Both the position numbers and the translations under genes were made by a program. A stretch of 63,681 bases of DNA from Chloroflexota bacterium (GTDB taxonomy: Bacteria > Chloroflexota > UBA4733), in contig JAMCTA010000071.1 of assembly GCA_023381895.1 (NCBI GenBank), positions 1-63,681 on the forward strand. Reading direction: 5' to 3'. Each line of letters opens with the position of its first letter. The first letter of the stretch is position 1. The notes beneath the pieces were generated by a model. That model had not been told where the DNA came from. It did not search any database and worked only from the letters and a program-made list of their open reading frames with translations. This document shows positions 9,533 to 17,854 of this stretch, in pieces.

Positions 9533-9856
9533 CTACAGGAGCCCAGGTGGCAGTCCGAGGCCCTTGAGCCCACCAGTGAGTGGCTCGAGACGCTTCGCTG
9601 CGAGGTCCTGCGCTTTGCTGATGGCATCATTGATGGCCGTCACAAGCATCTCCTCGAGCAGCGAGACGTCTTGAGGGTCTACAGCTTCGGGATCGACCTG
9701 GACGTTGGTAACCTTGAGATGGCCCGTGATCGTGATCGTCACAGCGCCACCCGCCGATCCCTCCACCGTCTCACTTCCCAGAGCCTCCTGAATCTTCTGC
9801 ATCTGTCGCTGAATCTGTTGCACTTGCTGCAGCATCTGTCGCTGGTTGCCAACCAC
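9533..9856 (-). CDS. ybaB: YbaB/EbfC family nucleoid-associated protein
   Basis: Small DNA-binding dimer, usually co-transcribed with dnaX and recR. A long N-terminal helix rich in Gln and Met (QMLQQVQQIQRQMQKIQEAL) is followed by the SAGGAVTITITGHLKVTNVQ beta sheet and the C-terminal helix (VTAINDAISKAQDLAAKRL). An earlier GTG exists at 9871. The GTG at 9856 is chosen because GAGGAG lies seven bases before it and the resulting 107-residue length is typical. It starts 37 bp or so after dnaX ends. Confidence 0.9.
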   Translation of the reverse strand: MVGNQRQMLQQVQQIQRQMQKIQEALGSETVEGSAGGAVTITITGHLKVTNVQVDPEAVDPQDVSLLEEMLVTAINDAISKAQDLAAKRLEPLTGGLKGLGLPPGLL

Positions 9857-9907
9857 GGATGTACTCCTCACATCTGCACGCTCGCACGAATGCCGAACGC
9901 ACCGCGC

Positions 9908-11695
9908 TTATGACGTTAGGCGTGTGCGTTCCTCGTTACTGAGCAACACACGATCGACCCTCGCCCCAAAGACTTCGACTGCCATCTTGACCGTTGGGTC
10001 GCGCAGAGCAGCACCCTTGGGATCCTCCTCTTCCGGCTTCGCTGTCGCCCCGTCCTCTGCCCGATCTACAGCTTGTAACGAGTCCTGAGCGTGCTCAGCT
10101 GCTTCATCGGTCCTGGCTTCAGACGCTCTTTGCGGCAGAGAAACCGGGTGCAGCTCACAGCGGAGCGTAAGCTCGCGGCCAAAGACCTGACGGAGGATAG
10201 GTTCGATCACCGCACGTACGTTGGCTCTCGTGATCTGTTGATACACGAAGTCGTTGCCGCTGGCAGTCAGCAGAAGCACGTCTCCCTCAATGCCCAGCAG
10301 CTGGCACGAATTGCAGAGCGCTACGATCTTCTTATCGGCAACTCGGAGACGCTCGATCACGGCCTCCCACTGCCGCCGAGCCTGATCGACCACACCGCTG
10401 GCGGCTGCAGACTGGCGATCGAACGGTGGCGCGCCAGCCACTACTGCCGGACGCAACACGGTATCGTCCGGTCCGCCTTGGGGTCGGTCGCTCACCGATG
10501 AGCCCGCGCGGGGCGATGCAGTAGGCCGCCGGCCCGTCCGTCCCCCCGGTGCCACAGTTGTGGTAGCAGGCCCACCAGATCCAACAAATGGTGGTCCTGC
10601 GCCTGGCGAGGTGTTCAGAGCCTGGCTTTGCCCTACGGAAGGGCTCGGAACGGAGACGTTAAGTAAGCACACCTCGGCTGCGGCCAGTTCCAAGGGCAGC
10701 TCTGGCGCCACCGCGAATCGCGTGCTGAAGTCGATCGAGGCAAATGCCCGCAGCGCCATAATGAGGCTTGCAGACTCCCACCGCCCATCACGATGCTCGC
10801 GACGAGCATGCTCGAGAAGCTCCTGTTGCAGGTATCCTACGAGCTGGCGGTTGAACTGACGTACACTGGTACCTTCAGCACTCAACTGCTTCAGTAGCGT
10901 CAGCGCTTCAGCAAGGTTGCGCTGTTGCAACGCTCGGGCGAACTGCCGCACCGCTGCTGCCGGAACGAGACCCAGCACGTGCTCGAGCCCCTTCTCTGTC
11001 ACGTCCGTACCGCAGAAGCTCACCGCCTGATCGAGCAACGACAGCGCATCGCGCAAGCTGCCATCCGCAGCCGCCACCATCAAGTCGAGCGCCCCCTCCT
11101 CAATCTGGAATCCCTCTTGGGCGGCGACGTAACGGACACGCTCGCGTAGGCCGGCGTCGGCGATACGGTGGAAAGCAAACTGCTGACACCGACTCGCAAT
11201 TGTTGCCGGAACCTTATGGCCATCGGTCGTCGCAAGGACAAAAATGACGTGCCGTGGCGGCTCTTCAAGAGTCTTGAGGAGCGCGTTGAAGGCAGCCTCC
11301 GTGAGCTGGTGCACCTCATCAATAATGTAGAATCGGTAGTTCCCCATCATTGGCGCCAGGCCCACGTGCTCTCGCAACTCGCGGATTTCATTGATTCCGC
11401 GATTCGAAGCGCCATCGATCTCGAGCACATCGACAGAGCGCCCCTCGCGAATGGCCACACACGACGGACAAGCATCACACGGCTCTGCGCCTTGACGATC
11501 AGAGCAGTTCAGGGCTTTGGCAAAGAGCCGGGCGGCACTGGTCTTACCCGTGCCCCGCGGTCCGGTGAATAAGTAGGCATGCGCAATGCGTCCACTGGCC
11601 ACGGCGTTAGCCAGCGTCCGGGCAGCAAGCTCTTGACCAACCATAGCAGCAAAGGTCTGAGGACGCCACTTGCGATAGAGGGACTGATATGCCAT
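9908..11695 (-). CDS. dnaX: DNA polymerase III subunits gamma/tau (clamp loader ATPase)
   Basis: The AAA+ motor of the clamp loader that opens the DnaN ring. It begins MAYQSLYRKWRPQTF, then Walker A GPRGTGKTS (45-53), the zinc-binding cysteines C64/C73/C76/C79, the Walker B region YIIDEVHQL, and the SRC sensor motif (ASRCQQF). Domain III follows, then about 240 residues of Pro/Gly/Ala-rich linker and tau-like C-terminal sequence. With 595 residues this is a tau-length product. I saw no A-rich slippery heptamer of the kind that yields a shorter gamma by frameshifting. The ATG has AGGAG five bases upstream. It leads the dnaX-ybaB-recR-selB run. Confidence 0.96.
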   Translation of the reverse strand: MAYQSLYRKWRPQTFAAMVGQELAARTLANAVASGRIAHAYLFTGPRGTGKTSAARLFAKALNCSDRQGAEPCDACPSCVAIREGRSVDVLEIDGASNRGINEIRELREHVGLAPMMGNYRFYIIDEVHQLTEAAFNALLKTLEEPPRHVIFVLATTDGHKVPATIASRCQQFAFHRIADAGLRERVRYVAAQEGFQIEEGALDLMVAAADGSLRDALSLLDQAVSFCGTDVTEKGLEHVLGLVPAAAVRQFARALQQRNLAEALTLLKQLSAEGTSVRQFNRQLVGYLQQELLEHARREHRDGRWESASLIMALRAFASIDFSTRFAVAPELPLELAAAEVCLLNVSVPSPSVGQSQALNTSPGAGPPFVGSGGPATTTVAPGGRTGRRPTASPRAGSSVSDRPQGGPDDTVLRPAVVAGAPPFDRQSAAASGVVDQARRQWEAVIERLRVADKKIVALCNSCQLLGIEGDVLLLTASGNDFVYQQITRANVRAVIEPILRQVFGRELTLRCELHPVSLPQRASEARTDEAAEHAQDSLQAVDRAEDGATAKPEEEDPKGAALRDPTVKMAVEVFGARVDRVLLSNEERTRLTS

Positions 11696-11715
11696 ACGTG
11701 CTCCTGACGTCTGCG

Positions 11716-11721
11716 ATTATA
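11716..11721 (-). promoter_or_regulatory. Probable -10 element for dnaX
   Basis: A perfect TATAAT on the minus strand lies 21-26 bases before the dnaX ATG, which would give a leader of about 13 nt. No good -35 hexamer sits 16-18 bases upstream, so this is a tentative assignment based on one element only. Confidence 0.4.
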
Positions 11722-11767
11722 CCCCTGCGGCCACTGCCATCGTGGCTGCCCAGCCTCACGGTCCAAG

Positions 11768-11806
11768 GTTGGTGCGTCGACTCCAGAGACAGGCCTACGC
11801 ACCAAC
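11768..11806 (-). terminator. Inverted repeat at the end of the flippase-like gene
   Basis: A perfect 10-bp inverted repeat (GTTGGTGCGT / ACGCACCAAC, loop of 19) begins inside the last codons of the flippase-like gene and ends about 70 bp before dnaX. There is no T run after it, so it could be a weak terminator or a 3'-end stabiliser separating the two minus-strand genes. Confidence 0.45.
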
Positions 11807-12805
11807 TCGCGGCCCCGCGACAGATCCGGGACTATCAGGCTGATTGGTGATGGCGCCGAAGCGCTGGCTGAAGACGGCAAGCGCAAGCACCCCGAGCACT
11901 GCTCCGAACCATAGCGTGCAGAAACGGATGAGCAGCGTGGCTGCGACGCTGAGATCGAGAGGAGCACCGAGGATGAAGTGGAGGAGTCCGGTAATCCCGC
12001 CATCAGCTACCCCGAGCCCTCCCGGTAGGAGTGAGGCTGAGCCTACCAATGTCGAGGAGGCCAAGATGAAGGCTGCGATAATCAGTAGTCGGAGTGGGCT
12101 CGCGGAGCTACTGAATGGAAGTCCACGCAAGATGACCCAGAAAGCAAGACACTCACCCGACCACGAAAGAACTCCTAATCCCACGCCGACCAGCAGCGCA
12201 TCGAGCTGCAGCAGGCGGTAGCTCGACTCATAGGCTTCGCGGAGATGTGCGGCCACTCGCGAGATCAGCGGTAAGTGCCCGAGCGTAGAGAGCAGCGCAA
12301 TTGAGAGTGGCCGCGACTGTACAACTACCACGATCGTGACCGCGATCAACAGAATCAGGAGAAGCACTTCCCACCCGCGCCGATAGAGTAGTAATCCAGC
12401 GGAACCCAATAGTAAGAGCGCCAAACCGTCGGTCAGGCGCTCAGCCAGCACGACGGGGGCTGAGCGCGCGAGCGGCGTTCCATTCACCTGCCGGAGGAGA
12501 TAGCTCTTAAGTAACTCCCCGATCTTGCCCGGAGTCAACACCATAGAGAAGCCCGAGAGAAAGATCAGTGCACTTGCTGCCACTGGAGCAGGGCTCGCGA
12601 TGCGGTGGAGATAGAACTGCCATTTGAGAAAGCGGCCTGCGTAATTGAAACACGTCAGTAACAAGACGAGGGGGAGGAGCTCCCATCGAAAAGCAACTAG
12701 CACGCTCAGCGTGCTCCTGAGGTCTGCCTTGATTCCAAGCACCAGAATCACAAAGATCCCAAATGCTACAGACAACAACATGCGCTGTCGCAATCGCCGT
12801 AGCAC
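11795..12805 (-). CDS. YbhN/LPG-synthase-TM family membrane protein (flippase-like)
   Basis: A 336-residue membrane protein of the family that includes the N-terminal flippase half of lysylphosphatidylglycerol synthase (UPF0104/YbhN). About eight hydrophobic segments are visible. The conserved loop FLSGFSMVLTPGKIGELLKS (about residues 82-102) and the GSASLLPGGLGVADGG glycine-rich motif near residue 256 fit this family. No soluble lysyltransferase domain is attached, so it is likely to move or export a lipid or glycolipid, not to modify one. The start is a GTG at 12805; a second candidate is the ATG eight codons on. Confidence 0.8.
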   Translation of the reverse strand: MLRRLRQRMLLSVAFGIFVILVLGIKADLRSTLSVLVAFRWELLPLVLLLTCFNYAGRFLKWQFYLHRIASPAPVAASALIFLSGFSMVLTPGKIGELLKSYLLRQVNGTPLARSAPVVLAERLTDGLALLLLGSAGLLLYRRGWEVLLLILLIAVTIVVVVQSRPLSIALLSTLGHLPLISRVAAHLREAYESSYRLLQLDALLVGVGLGVLSWSGECLAFWVILRGLPFSSSASPLRLLIIAAFILASSTLVGSASLLPGGLGVADGGITGLLHFILGAPLDLSVAATLLIRFCTLWFGAVLGVLALAVFSQRFGAITNQPDSPGSVAGPRVGA

Positions 12806-13026
12806 CGCGCCGTTACCGTTCTCTCAGACTCTGGAAAACATCGCGGTAAGTCTTCTCGCCGTGTAGAGATCGATCAGCATTCGCTGTTCCCCACAGATAG
12901 TATGACGGAGAAGCACGACTCACGTCAGCGGCGCATACCAACGAGTGCCGTGAGCCGCGCTCCAAGCAAGCGCTCCACGTGGGATATAGTGAAGAGGCGA
13001 AGTCCGGTGCGAGAGAAAGGATCGCA

Positions 13027-13761
13027 ATGCAGCGACCACTGATCGGCATTACTACCGCAGTGACGGCGCTACCAGATGGCAGACGCCAGGTCACACTGAG
13101 AACACAGTATGCGCAGGCCATCGTGGATGCCGGTGGCATCCCCTTGCTCATCGTGCCCGGCCTGGATGATGCGGCACTTGATCAGCTTGTGAACACACTC
13201 CACGGCATACTGATCCCAGGTGGCTGGGACGTCAATCCACTGCGCTATGGTGCGAAGCCTCACCCTGCCACGAAAAGTGATGATGACCTCGATGGGCTCG
13301 AGTTCCCCATCATTGCGGGCGCTCGGCGCCGCCATCTACCCTTGCTCGGCATCTGCCGCGGCTGCCAGGTGCTCAACGTTGCATTTGGTGGAACGCTGTG
13401 GCAAGACCTGCCCTCAGAGAGACCCTCATCACTCGTGCACCCCCAGCGCGATGTGACACGGGACTTCATCGCCCACGACATTCACCTTGAGCGTAAGAGC
13501 AAGCTCTTTACGGCGCTGCAGACCAAAGAGCTTCCGGTCAACAGTTTCCACCATCAAGGCATCCAGGCACTAGGGGAAGGTCTGCGCCCCGTGGCATTCG
13601 CTCCTGACGGCATCGTTGAGGGCGTGGAAGCCACTGGGGACTTCGTCGTCGGGATCCAGTGCCACCCCGAGGATCTCTATGAGACGCGGCCAGTATGGCG
13701 CGGCCTCTTTTCAGCGTTCGTCAGTGCTGCCCGGCAAACGGCTGGCATTGCCAATCAGTAG
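13027..13761 (+). CDS. Gamma-glutamyl-gamma-aminobutyrate hydrolase-like class I amidotransferase
   Basis: A class I glutamine amidotransferase-fold hydrolase (peptidase C26, PuuD-like), which cleaves gamma-glutamyl amides. It begins RPLIGITTAV and has the LIPGGWDVNPLRYG loop, the nucleophile elbow LGICRGCQVLN and the late catalytic His in GIQCHPED. The 244-residue length is normal. The start at ATG 13027 is preferred over an in-frame upstream codon because AAAGGAT precedes it. No other puu pathway genes are nearby, so its natural substrate is uncertain. Its last 51 bases overlap, tail to tail, the radical SAM gene on the other strand. Confidence 0.85.
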   Translation: MQRPLIGITTAVTALPDGRRQVTLRTQYAQAIVDAGGIPLLIVPGLDDAALDQLVNTLHGILIPGGWDVNPLRYGAKPHPATKSDDDLDGLEFPIIAGARRRHLPLLGICRGCQVLNVAFGGTLWQDLPSERPSSLVHPQRDVTRDFIAHDIHLERKSKLFTALQTKELPVNSFHHQGIQALGEGLRPVAFAPDGIVEGVEATGDFVVGIQCHPEDLYETRPVWRGLFSAFVSAARQTAGIANQ

Positions 13762-15009
13762 ATCGGGCAGTTCTGTCCGCAAGCGATGGAGTAGCGCGCG
13801 CACTCCCAGTGCCGGACTATCCGCCGGTGGCAGACTCTCAAGCAGTTGTTCAGGATCGATGGTGAGGTTGCGGATCTGCACCAGACGCACCTTCGTGCGG
13901 CGCAGGAATGCTACGAGGGCTTCGATCTCCTTCTCCTGATCCGTCACCCCTGGAAACGTCAGCAGATTAATGGACGTAAAGAGCCCGGCGTCGCTCGCAA
14001 GGCACAGTGAGCTCTCGACATCGGCGAGCGCGTAGCTTCTTGGACGGTAGTACGCGGCGAAAGTCTCCTGCCGCGCACTGAACACGCTGACTCGACAAGC
14101 ATTCAACCCTGCCTTGATGAGCGCTTCCATTGCGTGTGGCATCGAGCCGTTGGTATTGACGTTGATCCAGCCGCGCGACGTGCGCCTGCGAATCTCTTCA
14201 GTACAGCGAACGAGAGTCCGCCAGTTGAGGAGTGGCTCCCCCTCGCAGCCCTGCCCATAACTCACCATCGCCCGATCAGCTCGTTCGAGGTGCTGTACTG
14301 CCACCTCGACGATGTCTCTCTGACGGGCCATCTCACGAATGCGCTGCTGAGGTGTCGGTGGGCCATCAGGCTCCTGTTCGGAGATACAGCCAACACACCG
14401 GGCATTGCAAGCGCTGCTACTCGGCAGTGCTGCCTCCCAACGCCCGTAGAACGTGTTTTGGGCCGTGTAGCAACCATACTCGAGCGCACACCGGCTCAGC
14501 TGCTCAACGATCCCGTTGAGCGGGAGAGCAGCCTTGAGCTCTTGGACCCGCTGCGGCAGCTCTGATGTAGTGAAGTGCCGGGAATCCCATTCGGGTAAGT
14601 CATCCGTACGGACAGCCGCAACGACCAACTCTCCGCCCAGTTCAGCAACCGCTGTGTAGCCGAATAACGGCAAGTACGTCGCACCGGTCCGCTTGCGATA
14701 GGCCGGAAGAAACGTCCGCGCGAAGCCGTGAGGAAGGGCAACGGCAACAGGAAGACTGTCAACATCTTCCTCTGAATCCCGATGTAAACCCACGGGGACG
14801 CAGTCAGGCATTATCAATAACTGCGAACCCCGCGGCAGGGGAATCCAAGCATCAACGCGAGTGACCGCGCCGGCCGATCGCCCCAAAGCCTGGAGCCGCG
14901 TGGGAAAGATATCTCCGTTGGGAGCAGCAACCAGCATTCGAGGGCGGGCTGGGGCTCCCTCCAACACTCGTTCATTGCGCCGGCGCGGGGCGTGCTTTGT
15001 TGTAATCAT
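13711..15009 (-). CDS. Radical SAM protein with a long N-terminal extension, function unknown
   Basis: The 4Fe-4S cluster motif CNARCVGC (C201, C205, C208) is the classical C-x3-C-x2-C of radical S-adenosylmethionine enzymes. It is followed by GQGCEGEPLLNW (the GGE-like SAM site), the VNTNGS strand and the INLLTFPGVTD strand typical of the barrel. About 195 residues precede the cluster, an unusual arrangement; they include a beta-rich region and several non-cluster cysteines (C70, C174, C180). I do not recognise this subfamily and give no reaction. The ATG start at 15009 is only 29 bp from the divergent enolase-superfamily gene. Confidence 0.75.
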   Translation of the reverse strand: MITTKHAPRRRNERVLEGAPARPRMLVAAPNGDIFPTRLQALGRSAGAVTRVDAWIPLPRGSQLLIMPDCVPVGLHRDSEEDVDSLPVAVALPHGFARTFLPAYRKRTGATYLPLFGYTAVAELGGELVVAAVRTDDLPEWDSRHFTTSELPQRVQELKAALPLNGIVEQLSRCALEYGCYTAQNTFYGRWEAALPSSSACNARCVGCISEQEPDGPPTPQQRIREMARQRDIVEVAVQHLERADRAMVSYGQGCEGEPLLNWRTLVRCTEEIRRRTSRGWINVNTNGSMPHAMEALIKAGLNACRVSVFSARQETFAAYYRPRSYALADVESSLCLASDAGLFTSINLLTFPGVTDQEKEIEALVAFLRRTKVRLVQIRNLTIDPEQLLESLPPADSPALGVRALLHRLRTELPDLLIGNASRLPGSTDER

Positions 15010-15038
15010 GGGGGTAGTGTACCGGCAGAGTTTCGGCT

Positions 15039-16190
15039 ATGCTCCTTGGAATGAAGAATCACCACGAGATCACTGTTACGGACGTACAGCCACTCGTCTT
15101 GCGGGTAGCCCTGCGCGAGCCAATTTACACGGCGTTTGGCCGTATGGATGCGCGCACCTGCGTTCTAGTGCGCGTCGAAACTGACGTGGGTATCACAGGC
15201 ATCGGAGAGAGCTGGGTCAACTACCCCAGTTGGGCGCCTACGGAGCGCATCGCCACCCTCACGCAGGGTCTTCGGCCACTGCTCATCGGCCTTCGCCTCA
15301 CGCATCCCCGGGATCTCTGGCAGCACTGTGTCAGCCACTTGCACGTGCTCGCCCTCCAGTGGGGCGCGGTGGGCCCGATCTACCAGGCATTGAGCGGCAT
15401 CGACATAGCCTTGTGGGACATCTTCGGGCAAGCCCAGGGTGCTCCCGTCTGGCAGCTTCTCGACGGAGCGTCCTACGCAGAAGTTCCTGCTTATGCCAGT
15501 GGCCTCGCTCAACGCCGACAGTCCGACGTTGGTCAGCTCGCCGCCCGGCTCGTGGAGGACGGCTTCTCCGCAGTCAAGGTGAAAATTGGCTTTGGTCGGG
15601 AGGTGGATGAGCATAACCTCCGCGATGTACGCGCTGCCATAGGCCACGCGACCTTCCTCGCCGACGTCAACCAGGGTTGGACTCTTCACACCGCTCAGGA
15701 AACGGCTCCGCTACTCGAAGACCTCGGTGTGTTCTGGCTCGAAGAGCCCCTTCCTGTAGACGATCGGGCAGGCTGGACAGCACTGCGCGCTTCGACCGCA
15801 CTCAGGCTCGCCGGCGGGGAGAATCTGTACGGCACCACCCAGTTCGACGACTGGGCAGTGCAGTTCCTCGATGTTGTACAGCCCGATATCTGCAAGTGCG
15901 GTGGATTCACTGCTGCCGCAGCGATCTTCGCAAGGTCGAGCGCACCGGGGCGGCTCCTCGCTCCACACTACTTTGGTGGAGCAGTGGGACTTGCTGCCAC
16001 AATTCACATGTTCGCTGCGCTGTCCAGTTCCCAGCGTTTCCTCGTCGAGTACGATGTCACGGCGAATCCGTTGCGCGATGAGTTACTCGACGAGCCACTT
16101 CTCGTGAGACCTGGCATCTTGCGTGTACCGGACAGCTCCGGACTCGGTATCCGTCTCAACGACAAGGCGGTTGCTCAGTGGCAGTGCTGA
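15039..16190 (+). CDS. Mandelate racemase/muconate lactonizing enzyme family protein (enolase superfamily)
   Basis: Probably an acid-sugar dehydratase or racemase. The barrel shows AVKVKIGFG (KxK base), FLADVNQGW (first metal Asp), FWLEEPLPVDD (second metal Glu), AGGENLYG (third metal Glu) and VVQPDICKCGG, all in the family order. Its 383 residues are typical. An in-frame ATG at 15051 is an alternative start. Next come an SDR (36 bp on) and a TIM-barrel isomerase (16 bp further), so the three form a likely catabolic operon for a sugar acid. Which sugar acid cannot be read from sequence. Confidence 0.87.
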   Translation: MLLGMKNHHEITVTDVQPLVLRVALREPIYTAFGRMDARTCVLVRVETDVGITGIGESWVNYPSWAPTERIATLTQGLRPLLIGLRLTHPRDLWQHCVSHLHVLALQWGAVGPIYQALSGIDIALWDIFGQAQGAPVWQLLDGASYAEVPAYASGLAQRRQSDVGQLAARLVEDGFSAVKVKIGFGREVDEHNLRDVRAAIGHATFLADVNQGWTLHTAQETAPLLEDLGVFWLEEPLPVDDRAGWTALRASTALRLAGGENLYGTTQFDDWAVQFLDVVQPDICKCGGFTAAAAIFARSSAPGRLLAPHYFGGAVGLAATIHMFAALSSSQRFLVEYDVTANPLRDELLDEPLLVRPGILRVPDSSGLGIRLNDKAVAQWQC

Positions 16191-16226
16191 GCGCGGGCAA
16201 CAGCGAAGGAGAGGAAGAACGCGGCA

Positions 16227-17033
16227 ATGAACGCGGAACGGAGAGTGGCACTCGTTACTGGAGCCGCTCGCGGCATCGGCGCCGCGTGTGCTCGTGCCCT
16301 TGCCGCCAGCGGGGCTGACATTGTCGTCAATGACGTTACCCACCTCGAGCTCGCCGAAAGCGTCTGCCGTGACATTCGGGCACTCGGCCAGCGCGCTCTT
16401 CTTGCTCCAGCCGACGTCTCGCAACGCTCCCAGGTTCAAGATCTTGTCGACGCTGCGGTGCAGACCTTCGGACAGCTCGACATCGCGGTCGCCAATGCCT
16501 ACCGCTCTATCCGCCAGCCCTTCCTCGAAGTGACACCGGAAGCAATGGAAGCCACCTTTGCGGTGACCTACTGGGGTGCCTTCCACACCTGTCAGCTCGC
16601 CGCCCGCCACATGGTGCAACACGGTCGTGGAGGCCGCATCATCGTGGTGAGCTCAATCCACGCAGAACAGCCCTTTGCACGATCGACTTCGTACAACGCT
16701 GCTAAAGCAGCCGCGCTCCACATGGCACGCACTGCCGCAGCCGAGCTTGCCCAACATCACATCACCGTCAACTGCATTGCACCGGGCTGGATTGACACGC
16801 CCGGGGAACGCGACTTCGCGACCGAGGAGCAGCTCCGCACCGCCCGTGAAGAGCTACCTTGGAAGCGCTTGGGGCGACCCGAGGAGATCGGTGCGATCGC
16901 AGCATTTCTCGCCTCGCCAGCCGCTGAGTTCGTAAGCGGCGCCCTGATTCGTGCTGATGGCGCCCAAATGGTAGCGCTAGGGAGCGATCCCCCGGATATC
17001 GGCCTCAGATCAGGTCTGACACATTCACATTGA
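16227..17033 (+). CDS. Short-chain dehydrogenase/reductase
   Basis: A classical SDR of 268 residues. The cofactor loop is TGAARGIGAA (residues 12-21). N-A-Y replaces the usual N-A-G after the fourth strand, the catalytic Ser lies in VVSSIH, and the YNAAK motif (Y-x3-K) is intact. The SPAAEFVSGALIRADGA ending is typical of sugar or polyol dehydrogenases. It follows the enolase-superfamily gene by 36 bp and precedes an isomerase-like gene by 16 bp, so it probably oxidises or reduces an intermediate in that pathway. Confidence 0.88.
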   Translation: MNAERRVALVTGAARGIGAACARALAASGADIVVNDVTHLELAESVCRDIRALGQRALLAPADVSQRSQVQDLVDAAVQTFGQLDIAVANAYRSIRQPFLEVTPEAMEATFAVTYWGAFHTCQLAARHMVQHGRGGRIIVVSSIHAEQPFARSTSYNAAKAAALHMARTAAAELAQHHITVNCIAPGWIDTPGERDFATEEQLRTAREELPWKRLGRPEEIGAIAAFLASPAAEFVSGALIRADGAQMVALGSDPPDIGLRSGLTHSH

Positions 17034-17049
17034 GGGAAGGGAGCCACTC

Positions 17050-17808
17050 GTGCAACTCGGCCTCGTCACCTACAACCTCGCCAGAGACTGGGACATCGCG
17101 ACGATCATTCAGCGCTGTACTGAGACCAGCTTCACGGGAGTAGAGTTGCGGACGACGCACGCCCATGGCGTCGACGACACACTTAGTAGCGCTCAGCGCC
17201 GGACAGTTCGCGAGCGGTTTGCTGACTCGGGCATCACACTCGCCGGCCTCGGCACGACCTTCGAGTTTCACAGCATAGATCCTCAGGTCGTCCGGCAGAA
17301 CATTGAAGGCACGAAGCGCTATCTCCAGCTGGCTGCAGACGTCGGGGCAGGGGGCGTCAAGGTCCGACCGAACGGGCATCAAGAGGGCGCTGGAGTACCT
17401 CGTGAGCGGACACTGGAGCAGATTGGACGAGCGGTACGCGAATGCGGCGAAATAGCTCAAAACCTAGGACTCGATCTTCGCGTGGAGATGCACGGCACAG
17501 TTGCCGACGCCAGCGATATGCGCCAGATCTTCGAGGTCGCGGACGGCTATGCCTGGGCTTGCTGGAACTCGAACCAACTCGACGTCAAGGACAAGTCGGT
17601 CCAGCACGACTTCGATCTCGTGAAACGATGGATCCACCTCGTCCACATCACACGCATCTGGAATCCCGACTACCCCTACGCGGAGCTCTTCAGGTTGCTG
17701 AAAGAGCACGGGTACCAGGGCTTTTGCCTCGCTGAGATTCCTGCAAGCAATGATCCCGTAGAGATTATGCACTACTACAGAGCCCTGTTCAACGCTCTGG
17801 GTGGATAG
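17050..17808 (+). CDS. Sugar phosphate isomerase/epimerase-like TIM-barrel protein
   Basis: A 252-residue member of the xylose isomerase-like TIM-barrel family (AP endonuclease 2 fold). It begins QLGLVTYNLA and shows SFTGVELRTT, a metal-ligand strand LRVEMHGTVAD with Glu and His, WNSNQLDV, LVHITRIW and FCLAEIPAS. These hold the Glu/His/Asp residues that bind the divalent metal. The start is a GTG with GGGAGCC just upstream, 16 bp after the SDR. Probably acts with the two genes before it on a sugar or sugar acid. Confidence 0.82.
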   Translation: MQLGLVTYNLARDWDIATIIQRCTETSFTGVELRTTHAHGVDDTLSSAQRRTVRERFADSGITLAGLGTTFEFHSIDPQVVRQNIEGTKRYLQLAADVGAGGVKVRPNGHQEGAGVPRERTLEQIGRAVRECGEIAQNLGLDLRVEMHGTVADASDMRQIFEVADGYAWACWNSNQLDVKDKSVQHDFDLVKRWIHLVHITRIWNPDYPYAELFRLLKEHGYQGFCLAEIPASNDPVEIMHYYRALFNALGG

Positions 17809-17854
17809 TAACCTCCGGCACGCCCTTGATCGGGGGGCAACCACGCGCAAACCG

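Noticed and set aside
9908..11695. Programmed frameshift site in dnaX
   Set aside because: No A-AAA-AAG-type slippery run was seen, so no separate gamma product is claimed.
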